DNA of 64,000 nucleotides from Amphibalanus amphitrite (GCF_019059575.1 NW_024881980.1:372001-436000); one strand, 5' to 3'; counted from the stretch's first letter, positions 36,590 to 46,663 are shown. Notes: generated by a model from the sequence alone, not told the origin. A program made the numbers and translations.

Positions 36590-38804
36590 GACTAGGTAGC
36601 GGGCTGGGGGGGTAAATTTTACCCACCCTCGCGAATTTTTGCAATAACTCAAAAACGGCGGCGCGCAGCGCCGCCAAACTTTCAGTACCTTTTCTTACAT
36701 CAATTTGACACATTCCCTGAAAGTTGAGCGAAATCCGTCGGAAATGTTTTGAGAAATTGACGTTTTAATGACGTCATGTTCGCCATTTTCGCCTCAAAAA
36801 CGGCAAAATTTCAAACGCCGCTAACATCTTTATTTTTAAAGGAATCAAGACGTAATAAAAAAAGGTTATACGTAATTCTACTTTGTCTATCAAATGGCTA
36901 TCTCGGTTTTTTGGAACTTTTGGATTTTGGCCAAAGTTTTTTCAAAAAACTGACTTTTTTGGGAAAATAATTATAAAATCCAAAATTTTGAGTGTATCGT
37001 AAAAACGGAATATATGTCAGAGATGTGGTCTATGTGCACCTACATACCAATTTTTAGAGGAATCGGTTCAAAAATGTGGGAGTTATTAAAAATTTCATGA
37101 TATCACGACACACAAAATTTTGAAAAAAATATGAATTTTTTGGAAGTTCTAGACCTCGTACGGAAACAAAAATAGCACCATTCGATTCGCCGTGAAAAAC
37201 TGCATCAGATAGACACCTTTTCAGGCCTTAACCCTCGCCGGCCGGGGGGGGGGGGCGGGTGCCGCCCCCCCCATAGGGTTTTTTCGCGATAGCTCCGAAC
37301 ACACTGGCGATAGAGAGCTGAAACTTGGCATACCTGACCTTTGATCCAAGCCGCATCTTTTGACACCAACCGCATTTTTGGGTCAGGTCAGGTCACTGAC
37401 CTATGACGTCATAAGTGAACCTCTGCACGGTCTTCAGATGTCGCAACTTCGCAACGCCCTCACTGCCAGAGGAGATGTCACAGGGAAATGAAACTTGCAG
37501 GATCTAGTATCCATTATGAGTCCCACAACTTGTATATCTCGGATTTTTCCTAAAGGTCATATGATGTTAGGTCATTTTCGTGACCTCACCATTATAAGTC
37601 AATGGGGAAAAATGAAAACTGCTATTCTGGCGCCGGGAACGATCTCCAACTATCTCAAGCACACAGAATCGTGATTTTATGCACTCCTTGCAAGGTTAGA
37701 TGCGTCACTTTTGCAATGTTGACCTTGCGTGACGTCATTTATGACGTCATCAAGGTCATATTAGTTTTTCGTCCATAACTCTTGATCAAATTGAGCTAGC
37801 GAGTCGGGAAAGCCACCAATGGACTCAGGAAGACCTGCCGAATCGAATGATATGCGACATGACCCCTTTCGACCAACTTCGTGACCTGGGGGTGCTGACC
37901 TGACCTTGACCTGAGGTCAACACCCCAAGTTGACCTGACCCGGACAAAAAGTATATCATTCGACGCGCCTGAGCGAGACGAACACGATGCTGCCAAAATC
38001 GGCGCTCTGCGGCCGTTTTTTGCGAAGTTATTCACCAAAAACTGAACCGTACCTTGGGGCACTTGACCTGACCTCAGAGGTCACCGGTTGACTTAGGACC
38101 TTAAAATCGGGTACCAATCTCTGCGTCTCGTAACGGCGCACACGCTCGTTTTTTCCGCGACGCGCTAGCTCCACCAGGGGCGAAACGGCGAGGGGGGGGT
38201 CGTACCCGCCCCCCCCCCCCTCGGCCGGCGCGTATGTAGAAAACCAATAGGTCCGGCGAGGGTTAACAACCAACTTCAAAATTTGACATCTCTTGACCTG
38301 ACCTTGACCTGACCTCGACCTGAAATTCATCCAGATGTGGTCCATATCACCTATTGAGTGTGCCTATTGAATTATATGAATAAAATGACCCATAAAACAT
38401 GTGTCGCACATGCCCTTTTCTATATTTTGTTTTTAGTGACCTGACCTGACCTGACCTGACCTTGACCTTGACCTCTGAATGATATTGTATGCAGCGAATA
38501 TTGTCTTGGTAGCCTAAGAACACGTTTTGGGCAATCAGTCTCAGTCCATTCTTCGGCAACTACGGTGCAAGGCCGATACTGTAGAAGCTTGCAATTTGTA
38601 CCCTTGACCTGACCTTGACCTTGACCTCAAGGCTCAAACTTTAAATTAAGTACATGTTTTTAGTTGTTCGTGATGAGATCTTTCGATTGGCGTTTGAATT
38701 TTCCAAATCGGACCATTAGTTCGGGAGATAACAGGGGGGGGGGTAAAATTTACCCACCCCAGCCCCGCGCGTTCGGCTGGAGACCCCAGCCCCGCGCGGG
38801 TTAA
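36590..38804. mobile_element. TTAA-type MITE (family C), interrupted by a family A copy
   Basis: The left end has GCGGGCTGGGGGGGTAAATT and TTTACCC near 36600-36630; the right end has GGTAAAATTTACCCACCCC and CCCGCGCGGG with TTAA at 38801-38804. The left TTAA is not preserved, so that border is approximate. Family A occupies 37228-38266, giving about 1.2 kb of its own DNA. The belt at 38430-38470 is a run of TGACCTGACC words. Confidence 0.7.
37228..38266. mobile_element. TTAA-type MITE (family A), uninterrupted reference copy
   Basis: TTAA at 37228-37231 and 38263-38266 bracket CCCTCGCCGGCC and CCGGCGAGGG ends. This 1.04-kb copy has no insertion and shows the same sequence as 11612-12627 plus 15767-15799 with only scattered differences. 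It has G-run/C-run hairpins at both ends, CATTCGACGCG and TCAAGGTCA words, and two TGACGTCA sites in the middle. No coding capacity. Confidence 0.88.
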
Positions 38805-38947
38805 GGCGATTCTGAACCTGGCGCCAAATTCACTGACATCATAGCTCAAAAAAGCATATCCAGCATCGCCAAAAGTGGGGGGGTTCGACCCCCCCGGTTC
38901 TCACGAGTGGGGGGGGGGGGGTCGCGACCCCCGCAACCCCCCGTCGG

Positions 38948-39195
38948 CGACGCCCCTGCGATCCGGGACATCAGACATCAACATGTCCAGCTTTTGTGAG
39001 CTGATCTTGGGCCAGACAGATCGAACGTTCCTGGTCAGCGTGCGTTCAGGTTATCCTGGCGCCGTTTTGCTCAACTCTTACAGGACGATCACCCAAAGAT
39101 TTTCTATCGGCGACAGGTCGGGGCTATTCACCGGCCATTTTTCCTTCTTCCAGAATGCTGGGAAGTTCGATCTGTGCCAGTCCTCCGTCGTTCTA
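38948..39195 (-). pseudogene. Mariner/Tc1 transposase fragment (DDE C-terminal region)
   Basis: On the minus strand the frame reads ARTTEDWHRSNFPAFW, then KWPVNSPDLSPIENLW: the SPDLxPIENLW block holds the last acidic residue of the Tc1/mariner DDE triad. Further on it reads ISSQKLDMLMSDVPDR and meets the end of the hAT-like element at 38955. Two TAA stops interrupt it, after WVIVL and after KTAPG, so it is a dead copy. The N-terminal side is cut at about 39195 by a LINE whose tail ends there. The gene continues at 32653 beyond the hAT-like insertion. Confidence 0.8.
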
Positions 39196-39553
39196 GCTGT
39201 TGTTGTTGTTGTCGGTCCCCGCAGCCGCGGCGAAGCCACGGTGTAGCCTAGTGGCTCTGGAGGGCCCTGAAGGCGGCCACCAGGGCCGCCACTGCATCGC
39301 TGCGCCGAACCTCCTCTGGGGTCGGCAGTATGTTGCCGATGGCCTGGGTCCGGAGGCGGACCCCCATCATCCCCGGGCATGTCAGGAGGATGTGTCTCGG
39401 TGTGTCGGCTTCCTCTCCACAGAGCCTGCAGCGGGCCGCGATACAGCCGAGACTGCGGCACTGTGGGCAGTCCACGGACGGGTTCCTCCCTATCTCGTGG
39501 AGGAACTGGGCGGAGCCGCTCCATCGCCCAGTTCGGATCTGGTGGACGTCGAT

Positions 39554-41364
39554 CAGGGGCGGATCCAGGAAAACTCCAAGGGGAGGGTCATGAATCGAAG
39601 TGGTGCCCCTACCTATACCCAAAATTAAAAACTCAACGGATTTCGTCCACTTCATTTTGGTGGTGCCCCCATTTTCAGTTTTTTTCTTTTTATTTTTTAT
39701 TTTTAGTCAGTATCTTAACTCTTAGCCACAACCACATTTACCAATTGTAAGCAAGTATATATGAATGTGCTATGTGCATAGATGCTATGTGTATATATGT
39801 TGTGGACGCTGAGTAGTGAGTACTTACCAGGAACGTTATCAGGTAAGCAAATCGTTGTCAGTGCGACGAACTTGACCCTGGCGTCTAAAGGGTCTGTCCT
39901 TGACACTTCAGGCTTGTCAGGGGCACCAAAGTCCTTCCAGGGACACCACAAACCTTTCAGGGGCACCTACGGCCTTGTAGGGGCGCCACAGGCCCGCCAG
40001 GGGCACCACAGGCCTGCCAGGAAGTAGGGGCACCAAAGGTCTAGCAAGTATACACGACAGGCCTGTCAGGGGCACAACGGACCTGTTGGGCCCATGAGCA
40101 CCCCTAGGGGCAGGGGCACCACAGTCCTTCCAGGGGCACCACAGGCCTGTGAGGGGCACCAGCGGCCTAGCAGGGGCACCAGTCAACACAGGCCTGCCAG
40201 GGGCACCACAGACCTGCAAGGGGCACCAGAGGTCTGCCAGGAGCACCACCGACCTCGCAGAGGTAACTTGGGCCTGTCAGGGGCCAGGGGCACCACGGGC
40301 CTGTCGAGAGGCACTTCAGGCTTTTCAGGGGCACCATAGTCCTCTCCGGGCGCAGGGGTAGCAGGGGCACCAGAGGCCTGCCAGGGGCACTACAGGCCTA
40401 GCAAGGGCACCACTGGTCTATCAGGGGCACCACGAGCCTGTCATAGCCAGGCATCTCAGGCTTGTCAAGGCCCAGGGGCACCACAGGTCTGTGAGGGGCA
40501 CCAGCGACCTAGCAGGGGCACCAGTCAACACAGGTCTGCCAGGGGCGCCACAGACCTGCCAGGGGCACCACAGACCTGCCAGGGGCACCAGAGGTCTGCC
40601 AGGGGCACCACCGGCCTCGCAGGGGCACCTTGGGCCTGTCAGGGGCACCACGGGCCTGCCGAGGGGCACTTCAGACTTTTCAGGGGCACCAGTCCTCTCC
40701 GGGCGCAGGGGTACCAGCGGCCTAGCAAGGGCACCAGAGGCCTGCCAGGGGCACCAGCGGCCTAGCAAGGGCACCAGAGGCCTGCCAGGGGCATCACAGG
40801 CCTAACAAGGGCACCACGGGCCTGTCAGGGGCACCTCAGGCTTGTCAGGGCCCAGGGACACCACAGTCCTTCCAAGGGCACCGCAAGCCTGTCAGGGGCA
40901 CCAGAGGCCTGCCAGGGGCACCACTGGCCTGTCAGGGGCACCACTGGCCTGTCAGGGGCACCTCAGGCTTGTCAGGGCCCAGGGGCACCACAGTCCTTCC
41001 AGGGGCATTACAAGCCTGTCAGGGGCACCAGAGGCCTAGCAAGGGCACCACAGGCCTGCCATGGACACCACAGGCCTGCCAGGGGCACCACCGCCCTTGC
41101 AGGGGCGCCTCAGGCCTGTCAGGGGCACCACGTGCCTACCGGGGACACTTCAGGCTTGTCAGGGGCGTTACAGTCCTGTCAGGGCCCAGGGGCACCAGGC
41201 CCGTGGTGTCCCTGCTAGGCCTGTGGTGCCCCTGGCGGTCCTGTGGTGCCCCTGTCAGGACTGTGATACCCTGATAGGCCGGTGGTGCCCCTGGCAGGTC
41301 TTTGGGCCCCCGGGCCTCAAGGGGGGCCATGACCCATGTGACCCCCCCCTTGGATCCGCCCCTG
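39554..41364. mobile_element. Non-autonomous hAT element carrying a long minisatellite
   Basis: CAGGGGCGGATCCA at 39554 is mirrored by TGGATCCGCCCCTG ending at 41364. Direct octamers ACGTCGAT flank it (39546-39553 and 41365-41372). These are hAT features. The 1.8-kb interior is an AT-rich left part and then about 1.4 kb of 20-bp minisatellite; no transposase. It broke the RNase H LINE near its 3' end. Confidence 0.9.
39880..41290. repeat. 20-bp minisatellite (GGGGCACCACAGGCCTGCCA)n
   Basis: Dozens of 20-base units with point variation, including higher-order blocks such as TCAGGCTTGTCAGGGCCC plus the CACAGTCCTTCC variant (near 40835 and 40965). Because 20 is not a multiple of 3 and stops are rare in the unit, long frames of repeating Gly/Thr/Pro peptides open in several frames; these are not genes. 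Confidence 0.95.
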
Positions 41365-42325
41365 ACGTCGATTGCGCTCGTCCTGTCCATGTTGGAGATT
41401 GGCGGTGGGTACCCTGTGCCCATCAGCTCACGGTACCAGCCGGTCGCGGCCTTGTGTTCCGGGTCCGGGTAGGACGGCCTCTCCCTGGCGGCGCGGTCTC
41501 TTGCGGTACGGACCGCTGCTCGGTAGATGGTCTCCACGTCGAGCGGAACGTCCTCCTGCGCCAGAGCCGCAGCCTCGTTCGCCAGTGTGTCGGCGGCCTC
41601 GTTGCCCGGGATCCCGCAGTGGGATGGTACCCACTGTAGGGTGACCGGTCGGTCCCCAGCTGTCGCCTCCCGCAACAGCTGCCACACCGTCGCTCCTCGG
41701 GCAGACCGCTGGGCCGACGGGCCCTCCCTCAGGGCGGCCACGGCCGACATGGAGTCCGTGCAGATGATGACCGGATCCGTGCCGCTCTCGTTCTCGATGA
41801 TGTGCTCCAGGGTCTTCTGCAGGGCCACCATCTCTGCTCTAAAGCTGGAGCAGAGGGTGCCCGCCGGGATCCGAAGCTCGGTGCGGCTGTCGTCCGCTCC
41901 GATGATCAGGGCGCCAGCCCCTCCTCGGAGCACTCCACCGCTCGCCGAGCCATCGGTCCATGCCCAGATGGCGCACTGTGTCAGGGACGCGAGATGCTGC
42001 AGCGCCGCCTCCCTCTTGGTCGAGTTGGCGGCCCCTGCGGGAAGAGCGCCGATCCCCACGTTGAATGTGATGGGTCCGCTCGGTGTCCACGGCGGTGTCA
42101 CCACGGCGTCATTGAGTTGGTCTCGGGATCTCATACGGGTCGGACGTGTCTCACCGAGCTCCTGGTTCCTGATTCCTCAGCTGGCCAATAGGTGTCCCTG
42201 GTGTTTTTGGCGGGAAACCAACGCCTGGTAGGCGTCCTTTTTGGAACCTTCTCATTTTCCGGCGTCCGTTCTTCACAAATACGCGATCATCGTCATATAT
42301 TCAAGTCATCAACGAACGGCTCAAA

Positions 42326-43354
42326 ATGCCCGTCGGGCATTCACCACCGGCAAATGTTCGCGCCCGTCGCGCGAGACAAATATCTACCGTAGAGGCAGCC
42401 GGCGTTGATTCCGCAACCGACGATCCCAAGGTCATCGCTGAAAACACGAACGACGAAACCGAAGAGCGTTCGTCGCCACGAGGAAATCAAGGAGGAAATG
42501 TGGGAGGTGGGAATCAAAGCCGTGGAGATGAGAATCCGAATGAAGTGAAAGAGTGCGGAGTCGGCGACAATACAGGTATGGACACGGACACGGAACAGAG
42601 CAAGAAAACTGTCGGTAAGTTGGATGAAAGCATGTATAAACTGTTTGGTCATGGGCCTGGCTCTGTTAGCTCTCTCTCGCGGTCATCCAGTGATACAGGC
42701 AGTGAGGGGGCTATTTGCAGGGGTGGACCGAGCGTAAAGGCATGTGGAAACCCTGTCAAGGATGGTGAGCCAGGCATTATGTGTGACAAATGCCATGACT
42801 GGTTTCACCCCCACTGCCAGGGGGTTCCGAAGCTAGCCGTCAAGGCACTTGACAAGTATGAAACCCTTGCGTGGCTCTGTGACAAATGCAAAGTAGATCT
42901 GAAACAAAAAAAGCAATGCGACCATCTTGTCTCGTCTCTTGAGCAAAGAATCATCCAACTGGAGGCATCAGTCTCTAAACAATCAGACCTGATTAAAGAG
43001 TCCCTTCAGACCCGAGACAGGGAGGCAAGTGGCCACCTTGATGCCCTCAAAAAGTGTGTAGAAACTTGCGAAAGAAATGCTCAAAGCCAAGCCAAAGCCA
43101 TTGAGACAACTCTGAAACAGAGCGCTGTTCGGCAGCCGGCTATTTTGTGTGCAGGGTATGACGTATTTCGCGAGCCGACGTCACAGGCGGTGACGTCGGC
43201 TCGCGCGCGAGCCGAGCGCCAACGACAAACTAACGGGAACCCTCGGACACCCTCGGGGCATAAACCGCGGAATATCATATTGAGCGAGTCTTATAAGGAA
43301 AATTCATATATTTTCGTTTCTCAAATGATAATCAGGGTGTCTCTTACCTTTTAA
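42326..43354 (+). CDS. LINE ORF1-type protein with PHD finger and coiled coil
   Basis: A 342-residue frame. Residues 1-120 are low-complexity and polar. From about 137 a C4HC3 PHD-like zinc finger runs CGNPV, IMCDKCHDWFHPHC and LAWLCDKCK. It is followed by a heptad-rich, Gln/Lys/Glu-rich stretch (about 195-265) likely to form a coiled coil. PHD fingers followed by a coiled coil mark the ORF1 of CR1-type LINEs; the ORF1 at 50994 has the same order. The expected RNA-binding domain is absent: after about residue 270 the sequence changes to Arg/Ala-rich and hydrophobic residues encoded by unrelated DNA. A host PHD gene is the alternative, but the 3' LINE hairpin downstream favours a LINE. Confidence 0.55.
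   Translation: MPVGHSPPANVRARRARQISTVEAAGVDSATDDPKVIAENTNDETEERSSPRGNQGGNVGGGNQSRGDENPNEVKECGVGDNTGMDTDTEQSKKTVGKLDESMYKLFGHGPGSVSSLSRSSSDTGSEGAICRGGPSVKACGNPVKDGEPGIMCDKCHDWFHPHCQGVPKLAVKALDKYETLAWLCDKCKVDLKQKKQCDHLVSSLEQRIIQLEASVSKQSDLIKESLQTRDREASGHLDALKKCVETCERNAQSQAKAIETTLKQSAVRQPAILCAGYDVFREPTSQAVTSARARAERQRQTNGNPRTPSGHKPRNIILSESYKENSYIFVSQMIIRVSLTF
43171..43203. repeat. 14-bp perfect inverted repeat with two GACGTCA sites
   Basis: CGAGCCGACGTCAC (43171-43184), a 5-base loop, and the exact reverse complement (43190-43203). Each arm contains a CRE-like TGACGTC half-palindrome. Confidence 0.9.
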
Positions 43355-44700
43355 CATATCATTTAGGCTTACCTAACACTTCAGTTGCCAAATATCTGCA
43401 ATTTATTCAAGCGAAGGTATTTTCAGTAAATATCAATGGTATAGACCGAAATCTTTTGAATAAAAACTCCAACCAACAGAAATAAAAATAACTTAATTTA
43501 TTCCAACCATTTCCTCCAAATAAACAACATAAAAACTCACTTTTACACACATCATTCATAATAAAGCATACTAACACGCCGCTTTTGACAATTGCGGCGT
43601 CGAGTGGCGCGCTGCTAGCGGTCTTTTTCGATCGCAGAGACCCTGCACGCGCGCGAGCACACTACGTCACGTCCGGGGGGCACAGGTATATGAAAAATCG
43701 CAGTGACGTAACACTTTTCTCGCTTCTCATTGGTCAATAGCCCGTTGCCGGGGTAACGTGCACGTATGTGAGCGCGGGCAAGAGTACTAGCCGGCCGCCG
43801 ATCAGGGCTCAGCAAAAGTCATTTAAGTGCTATATTCTTGATATGAACCACTTGATTTACTTTTAATATCCTGTCACGAGCTCGATGTGAGCGGGATCCC
43901 CAGGCCAAGTGGCCTTTTAAATCCCGGGTAAATATTTACATAAGGTCCGATTGACTGTTCAAGCATAAATTTTGCATATTCTTGCATTATTTGACATTCT
44001 GAATCCAGATATCATACTTACGTGCGGCGGAAAAACCAAAAAACACAAAAATAACAACCTGTTACACCCCTTCATAACACGATACATACCCACACGTGCA
44101 CGCACCAACGACCCGGATGAATGCGACGAGGGAAAAACGCCGCCGTTTCAGCGCTGCCATATGAAGTTTTTTGCTGCCATTTTCGGGGAAATGTTGGGAA
44201 CCGGGGTTTATGGGGCATATTTACGTCTGGACAACGAGTTGCGGGGAAAAGTGCTGATTTTGTTACAGTTTTAGGAGCCGGTGATTAGGCTGGATTTTCG
44301 GGTCACTTTTTCGTTCCGATTCATGTATTACATAGTGTTTGGCTTTTGAATATTTTAGTTCTTTCAGATAAATATTACTTGCCCTACAACTTTTGTAAAA
44401 ACGTTTAATTTTTATAAGCCGACGTTCAGAGTCCTAAAAATACATCAGCACTACAATCATTGTAAACAAACAAATGGAGCACCACTTGGCTCCAATGGCT
44501 CTGTTCAAGGCCATTTTTTAGTTAATCTGGTGGTTTTCTTACTCTTGTACGTCGTTTTGTTGGATAAATTGAATCCCTTAAGATTGACTTATATCATATT
44601 TAAGAAGCATGTTGACTGAAAACAATCTGAAGTATCCAGGAGGCTGACAGAGGTCCTGACTCCTGAGCAATATCAATATTGATATCAAGTTGAACAAGTT
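43355..44700. other. No gene confirmed; contains a CpG-rich patch and one arm of a 28-bp inverted pair
   Basis: AT-rich apart from a CpG patch at about 43570-43810 containing an inverted CCAAT box and TGACGTAA. The frame ending near 44274 includes YLRLDNELRG, encoded by a 28-mer (44216-44243) that recurs inverted at 49933-49960. No domain is recognised. Confidence 0.45.
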
Positions 44701-46262
44701 CCCAGTAAAAAATACCATTTGAAACCATTAGGATTTACCAATTGGTTTCAAATGTGTCAAATGGTTTGAAATAGGTTCTAATGGTTTTCATGACCATTTG
44801 AAATGGTTTCCAATTGGTAATTTCCCAATTGGTCTGAAATGGTGCTTTCCATTTGGTCCCAATTGGTTTTGAAATGGTTTCCTAATGGAAAATAAATCCC
44901 ATTTGATTTCAAATGGTGTTTTCCATTTGATACCAATTGGTTCCAAATGGAATGAAACCATTTCATTCCAAATGGTGTGTCCCATTTGATCCCAATTGGT
45001 ATCGAAATGGTTTCCAATTGGTAATTTCCCAATTGGTCTGAAATGGTGTTTTCCATTTGATCCCAATTGGTTTTGAAATGGTTTCCTAATGGAAAATAAA
45101 TCCCATTTGATTTCAAATGGTGTTTTCCATTTGATTCCAATTGGTTCCAAATGGAATAAAACCATTTCATTCCAAATGGTGTGTCCCATTTGATCCCAGT
45201 TGGTATCTAAATGGTTTCCATATGGAAGAAATTCCCATTTGATCTCAAATGGGTTTTCACATTTAATCCCAATTGGTGTCCAATTGGTCTCCAAATGGAA
45301 TAAAACCATTTCATCCCAAATGGTATGTCCCCAATTGGTATCGAAACGGTTTCCAATTGGTAATTTCCCAATTGGTCTGAAATGGTCCTTTCCATTTGAT
45401 CCCAAATGGTATGTCCCAATTGGTATCGAGATGTTTCCAATTGGTAACTTCCCAATTGGTCTGAAATGGTGCTTTCCATTTGATACCAATTGGTTCCAAA
45501 TGGAATAAAACCATTTCATCCAAAGTGGTGTGTCCCATTTGATCCCAATTGGTATCTAATGGTTTTTCCCATTTGATCTCAAATGGTTTTCCCATTTGAT
45601 CCCAATTGGTGTCCAATTGGTCTCCAAATGGAAGAAAACCATTTCATCCCAAATGGTTTGTCCCATTTCATCCCAATTGGTTTTGAAATGGTTTCCATTT
45701 GGGAGTCGGGAGATATTCCTATTTGATCTAAATTGTTCAAGTGGTTGCGAAATAGAATTTTATCTGATAATCCGTGTCTTATTTAATCCCAATTGTTACT
45801 GAAATGGTTTCCATTTGGAAGATATATTCCTATTTGATATGAAATGGACAATGGTTTTCCTATTTGATCCCAATTGGTGTCGAAATGGTTCCCAAATGGA
45901 AAAGCAACTCTGTTTTGAAATGGTGTCTCCCATTCCATTTCAACTGGTGTCGAATTGAAAAATGCATTTGAAAAGCATTCAAGGGTCGTTTTAGGCAAGA
46001 AAAACATACTTATATGGCAATAACTTTTATTTCATGAGATGAATAAAAGCAAAGTCCGAACTGTAGTCGGAGCTGGAGTCAATTTCTGAGTCAGAGTCGG
46101 AGTTAGAGTCATAAACCCACCACTTTGCAGCCCTGTTTCTGCAGATGTGTGACAAGTATGCTTCAAAAGTGTTTCTACCTTGATGGTCTCTAATGGTTTC
46201 AAGTGTGTTTTGAGTATGGACTGGGTATATTAGTTCCCAATTGGTACCCTAATGGTTTCTAA
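44701..46262. mobile_element. Long foldback-like element built of CCATTTGG/CCAATTGG words
   Basis: It opens CCCAGTAAAAAATACCATT, exactly the end of the smaller element at 47444-47808. About 1.2 kb is made of CCAATTGG, CCATTTGA, AAATGG and TTCCAAATGG words in both orientations, with higher-order tandem blocks of about 190-200 bp (for instance near 44870 and 45075). A mirror end was not found; CCAATTGG and TTCTAATGG words fade near 46230-46262. Frames such as 44788-45519 (minus) are produced by the repeat and carry no domain. Confidence 0.6.
46027..46138 (-). CDS. Candidate terminal exon with Asp/Ser-rich tail
   Basis: An acceptor (CACATCTGCAG, minus strand) is followed by one base and 36 codons: NRAAKWWVYDSNSDSD, EIDSSSDYSSDFAFIHLMK and TAA. 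The stop lies within AATAAA, so a polyadenylation signal overlaps it. The regular Ser/Asp/Glu tail resembles acidic C-termini of nuclear proteins. It lies within the long foldback-like element, which suggests that the element captured or carries a gene; a host gene with the repeat in its 3' flank is the alternative. No upstream exon was found. Confidence 0.35.
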
Positions 46263-46435
46263 TGGTTTTTAAACATATGCTTAAATAATAGACTTAGCGG
46301 TAATGGGAAGACCTTTGACTGGTTATACTTGATAAGCATCACTACAAGACCTTAGTTTTTCATTAAATAAAAATGATTCGCAAAATCCACGCCATTTCCG
46401 CTGACCGCTCATTTAAACAGCACTACTTTTTCTCT

Positions 46436-46658
46436 GTGTGCCTACGCTGGCGGCGCCCGACCGTTGGCGCCCGACCGTTGGCGGCGCCGGCCGCGGCCGC
46501 GCCGGCGCCACAGTTCAAATCGGGCGTCGACGTCGGCCGGCCGGCCGGCGCGCCACCGTGTTTCGCGTTCGCTGGGCCTGGGGGCTGGGACCATGCCCGC
46601 GGTCGACCGGGACCCAGTTCTGCTGTGAAAGAGGAAGCAGAGCAGAATCACGCGGCTG
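46436..46658 (+). other. CpG-rich exon-like segment ending in a GTGAGT donor
   Basis: A sharply GC-rich island (GGCGGCGCC, GCCGGCCGGCCGG words) ends at CACGCGGCTG followed by GTGAGTGA. Two frames stay open up to the donor; the one from 46373 ends AVKEEAEQNHAAG. It could be a first exon of a plus-strand gene. The nearest plus-strand gene whose first visible exon starts with an acceptor is the B3GAT3-like gene at 59473, so this may be its distant 5' exon; that link is inference. Confidence 0.3.
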
Positions 46659-46663
46659 GTGAG

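Larger units (their letters stand above)
32646..38955. mobile_element. Putative 6.3-kb hAT-like element, filled with TTAA elements
   Basis: CAGGGGCGTCGCC at 32646 is mirrored by GGCGACGCCCCTG ending at 38955. The flanking octamers are CGGTCCGG (left) and CGATCCGG (right), a one-mismatch 8-bp duplication. Removing this interval joins a mariner transposase frame exactly. Non-nested residue is about 32654-34438, 36247-36590 and 38805-38955; no transposase was recognised in it. One caution: a family D element seems to straddle the left border, as noted in the findings. Confidence 0.55.
39196..42190 (-). mobile_element. 5'-truncated LINE with RNase H domain (I/LOA/R1-like), split by a hAT element
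   Basis: Two minus-strand blocks belong to one ORF2: 41373-42134 and 39241-39553. The first has a full RNase H signature: WTDGSA (first Asp), SFRAEMVAL (Glu), ICTDSMSAV (Asp) and PSHCGIPGNEAADTLA (His/Asp). It ends GYPPPISNMDRTSAID; the second resumes VHQIRTGRWSGSAQ and finishes with a zinc-knuckle-like CRLCGEEADTPRHILLTCP and a stop near 39245. RNase H plus this knuckle is typical of I, LOA and related LINE clades. Endonuclease and reverse transcriptase are missing. The 3' end is an ACAACAACAACAAC tail (39198-39214 on plus), directly abutting the mariner fragment. The hAT insertion (39554-41364) left an 8-bp duplication. Confidence 0.85.
42192..43948 (+). mobile_element. LINE remnant: PHD-finger ORF1 and CR1-type 3' end, ORF2 missing
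   Basis: The left part carries an ORF1 with a PHD finger (42326-43354). The right part contains AGGCCAAGTGGCCT (43902-43915) flanked by CGGGATCC and ATCCCGGG, the same arrangement as in the 3' UTR of the LINE ending at 58866, and then AAGGT. Between them are about 500 AT-rich and then CpG-rich bases with no reverse transcriptase. It may be a deleted LINE or a non-autonomous derivative mobilised by the 55085-58866 family. Borders are approximate. Confidence 0.5.

Noticed and set aside
39880-41290. Long frames with repeating Gly/Thr/Pro/Ala peptides on both strands
   Set aside because: They are by-products of a 20-bp minisatellite without stops; the frames exist in several phases at once and have no domain.
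39554-41364. Reading the interrupted LINE as two separate LINE fragments
   Set aside because: The frames continue across the interval and an exact 8-bp duplication marks a single insertion.
44788-45519. A 243-codon minus-strand frame rich in Asn, Trp, Ile and Lys
   Set aside because: It is a translation of CCAATTGG/CCATTTGG words inside the foldback-like block and recurs in shifted frames.
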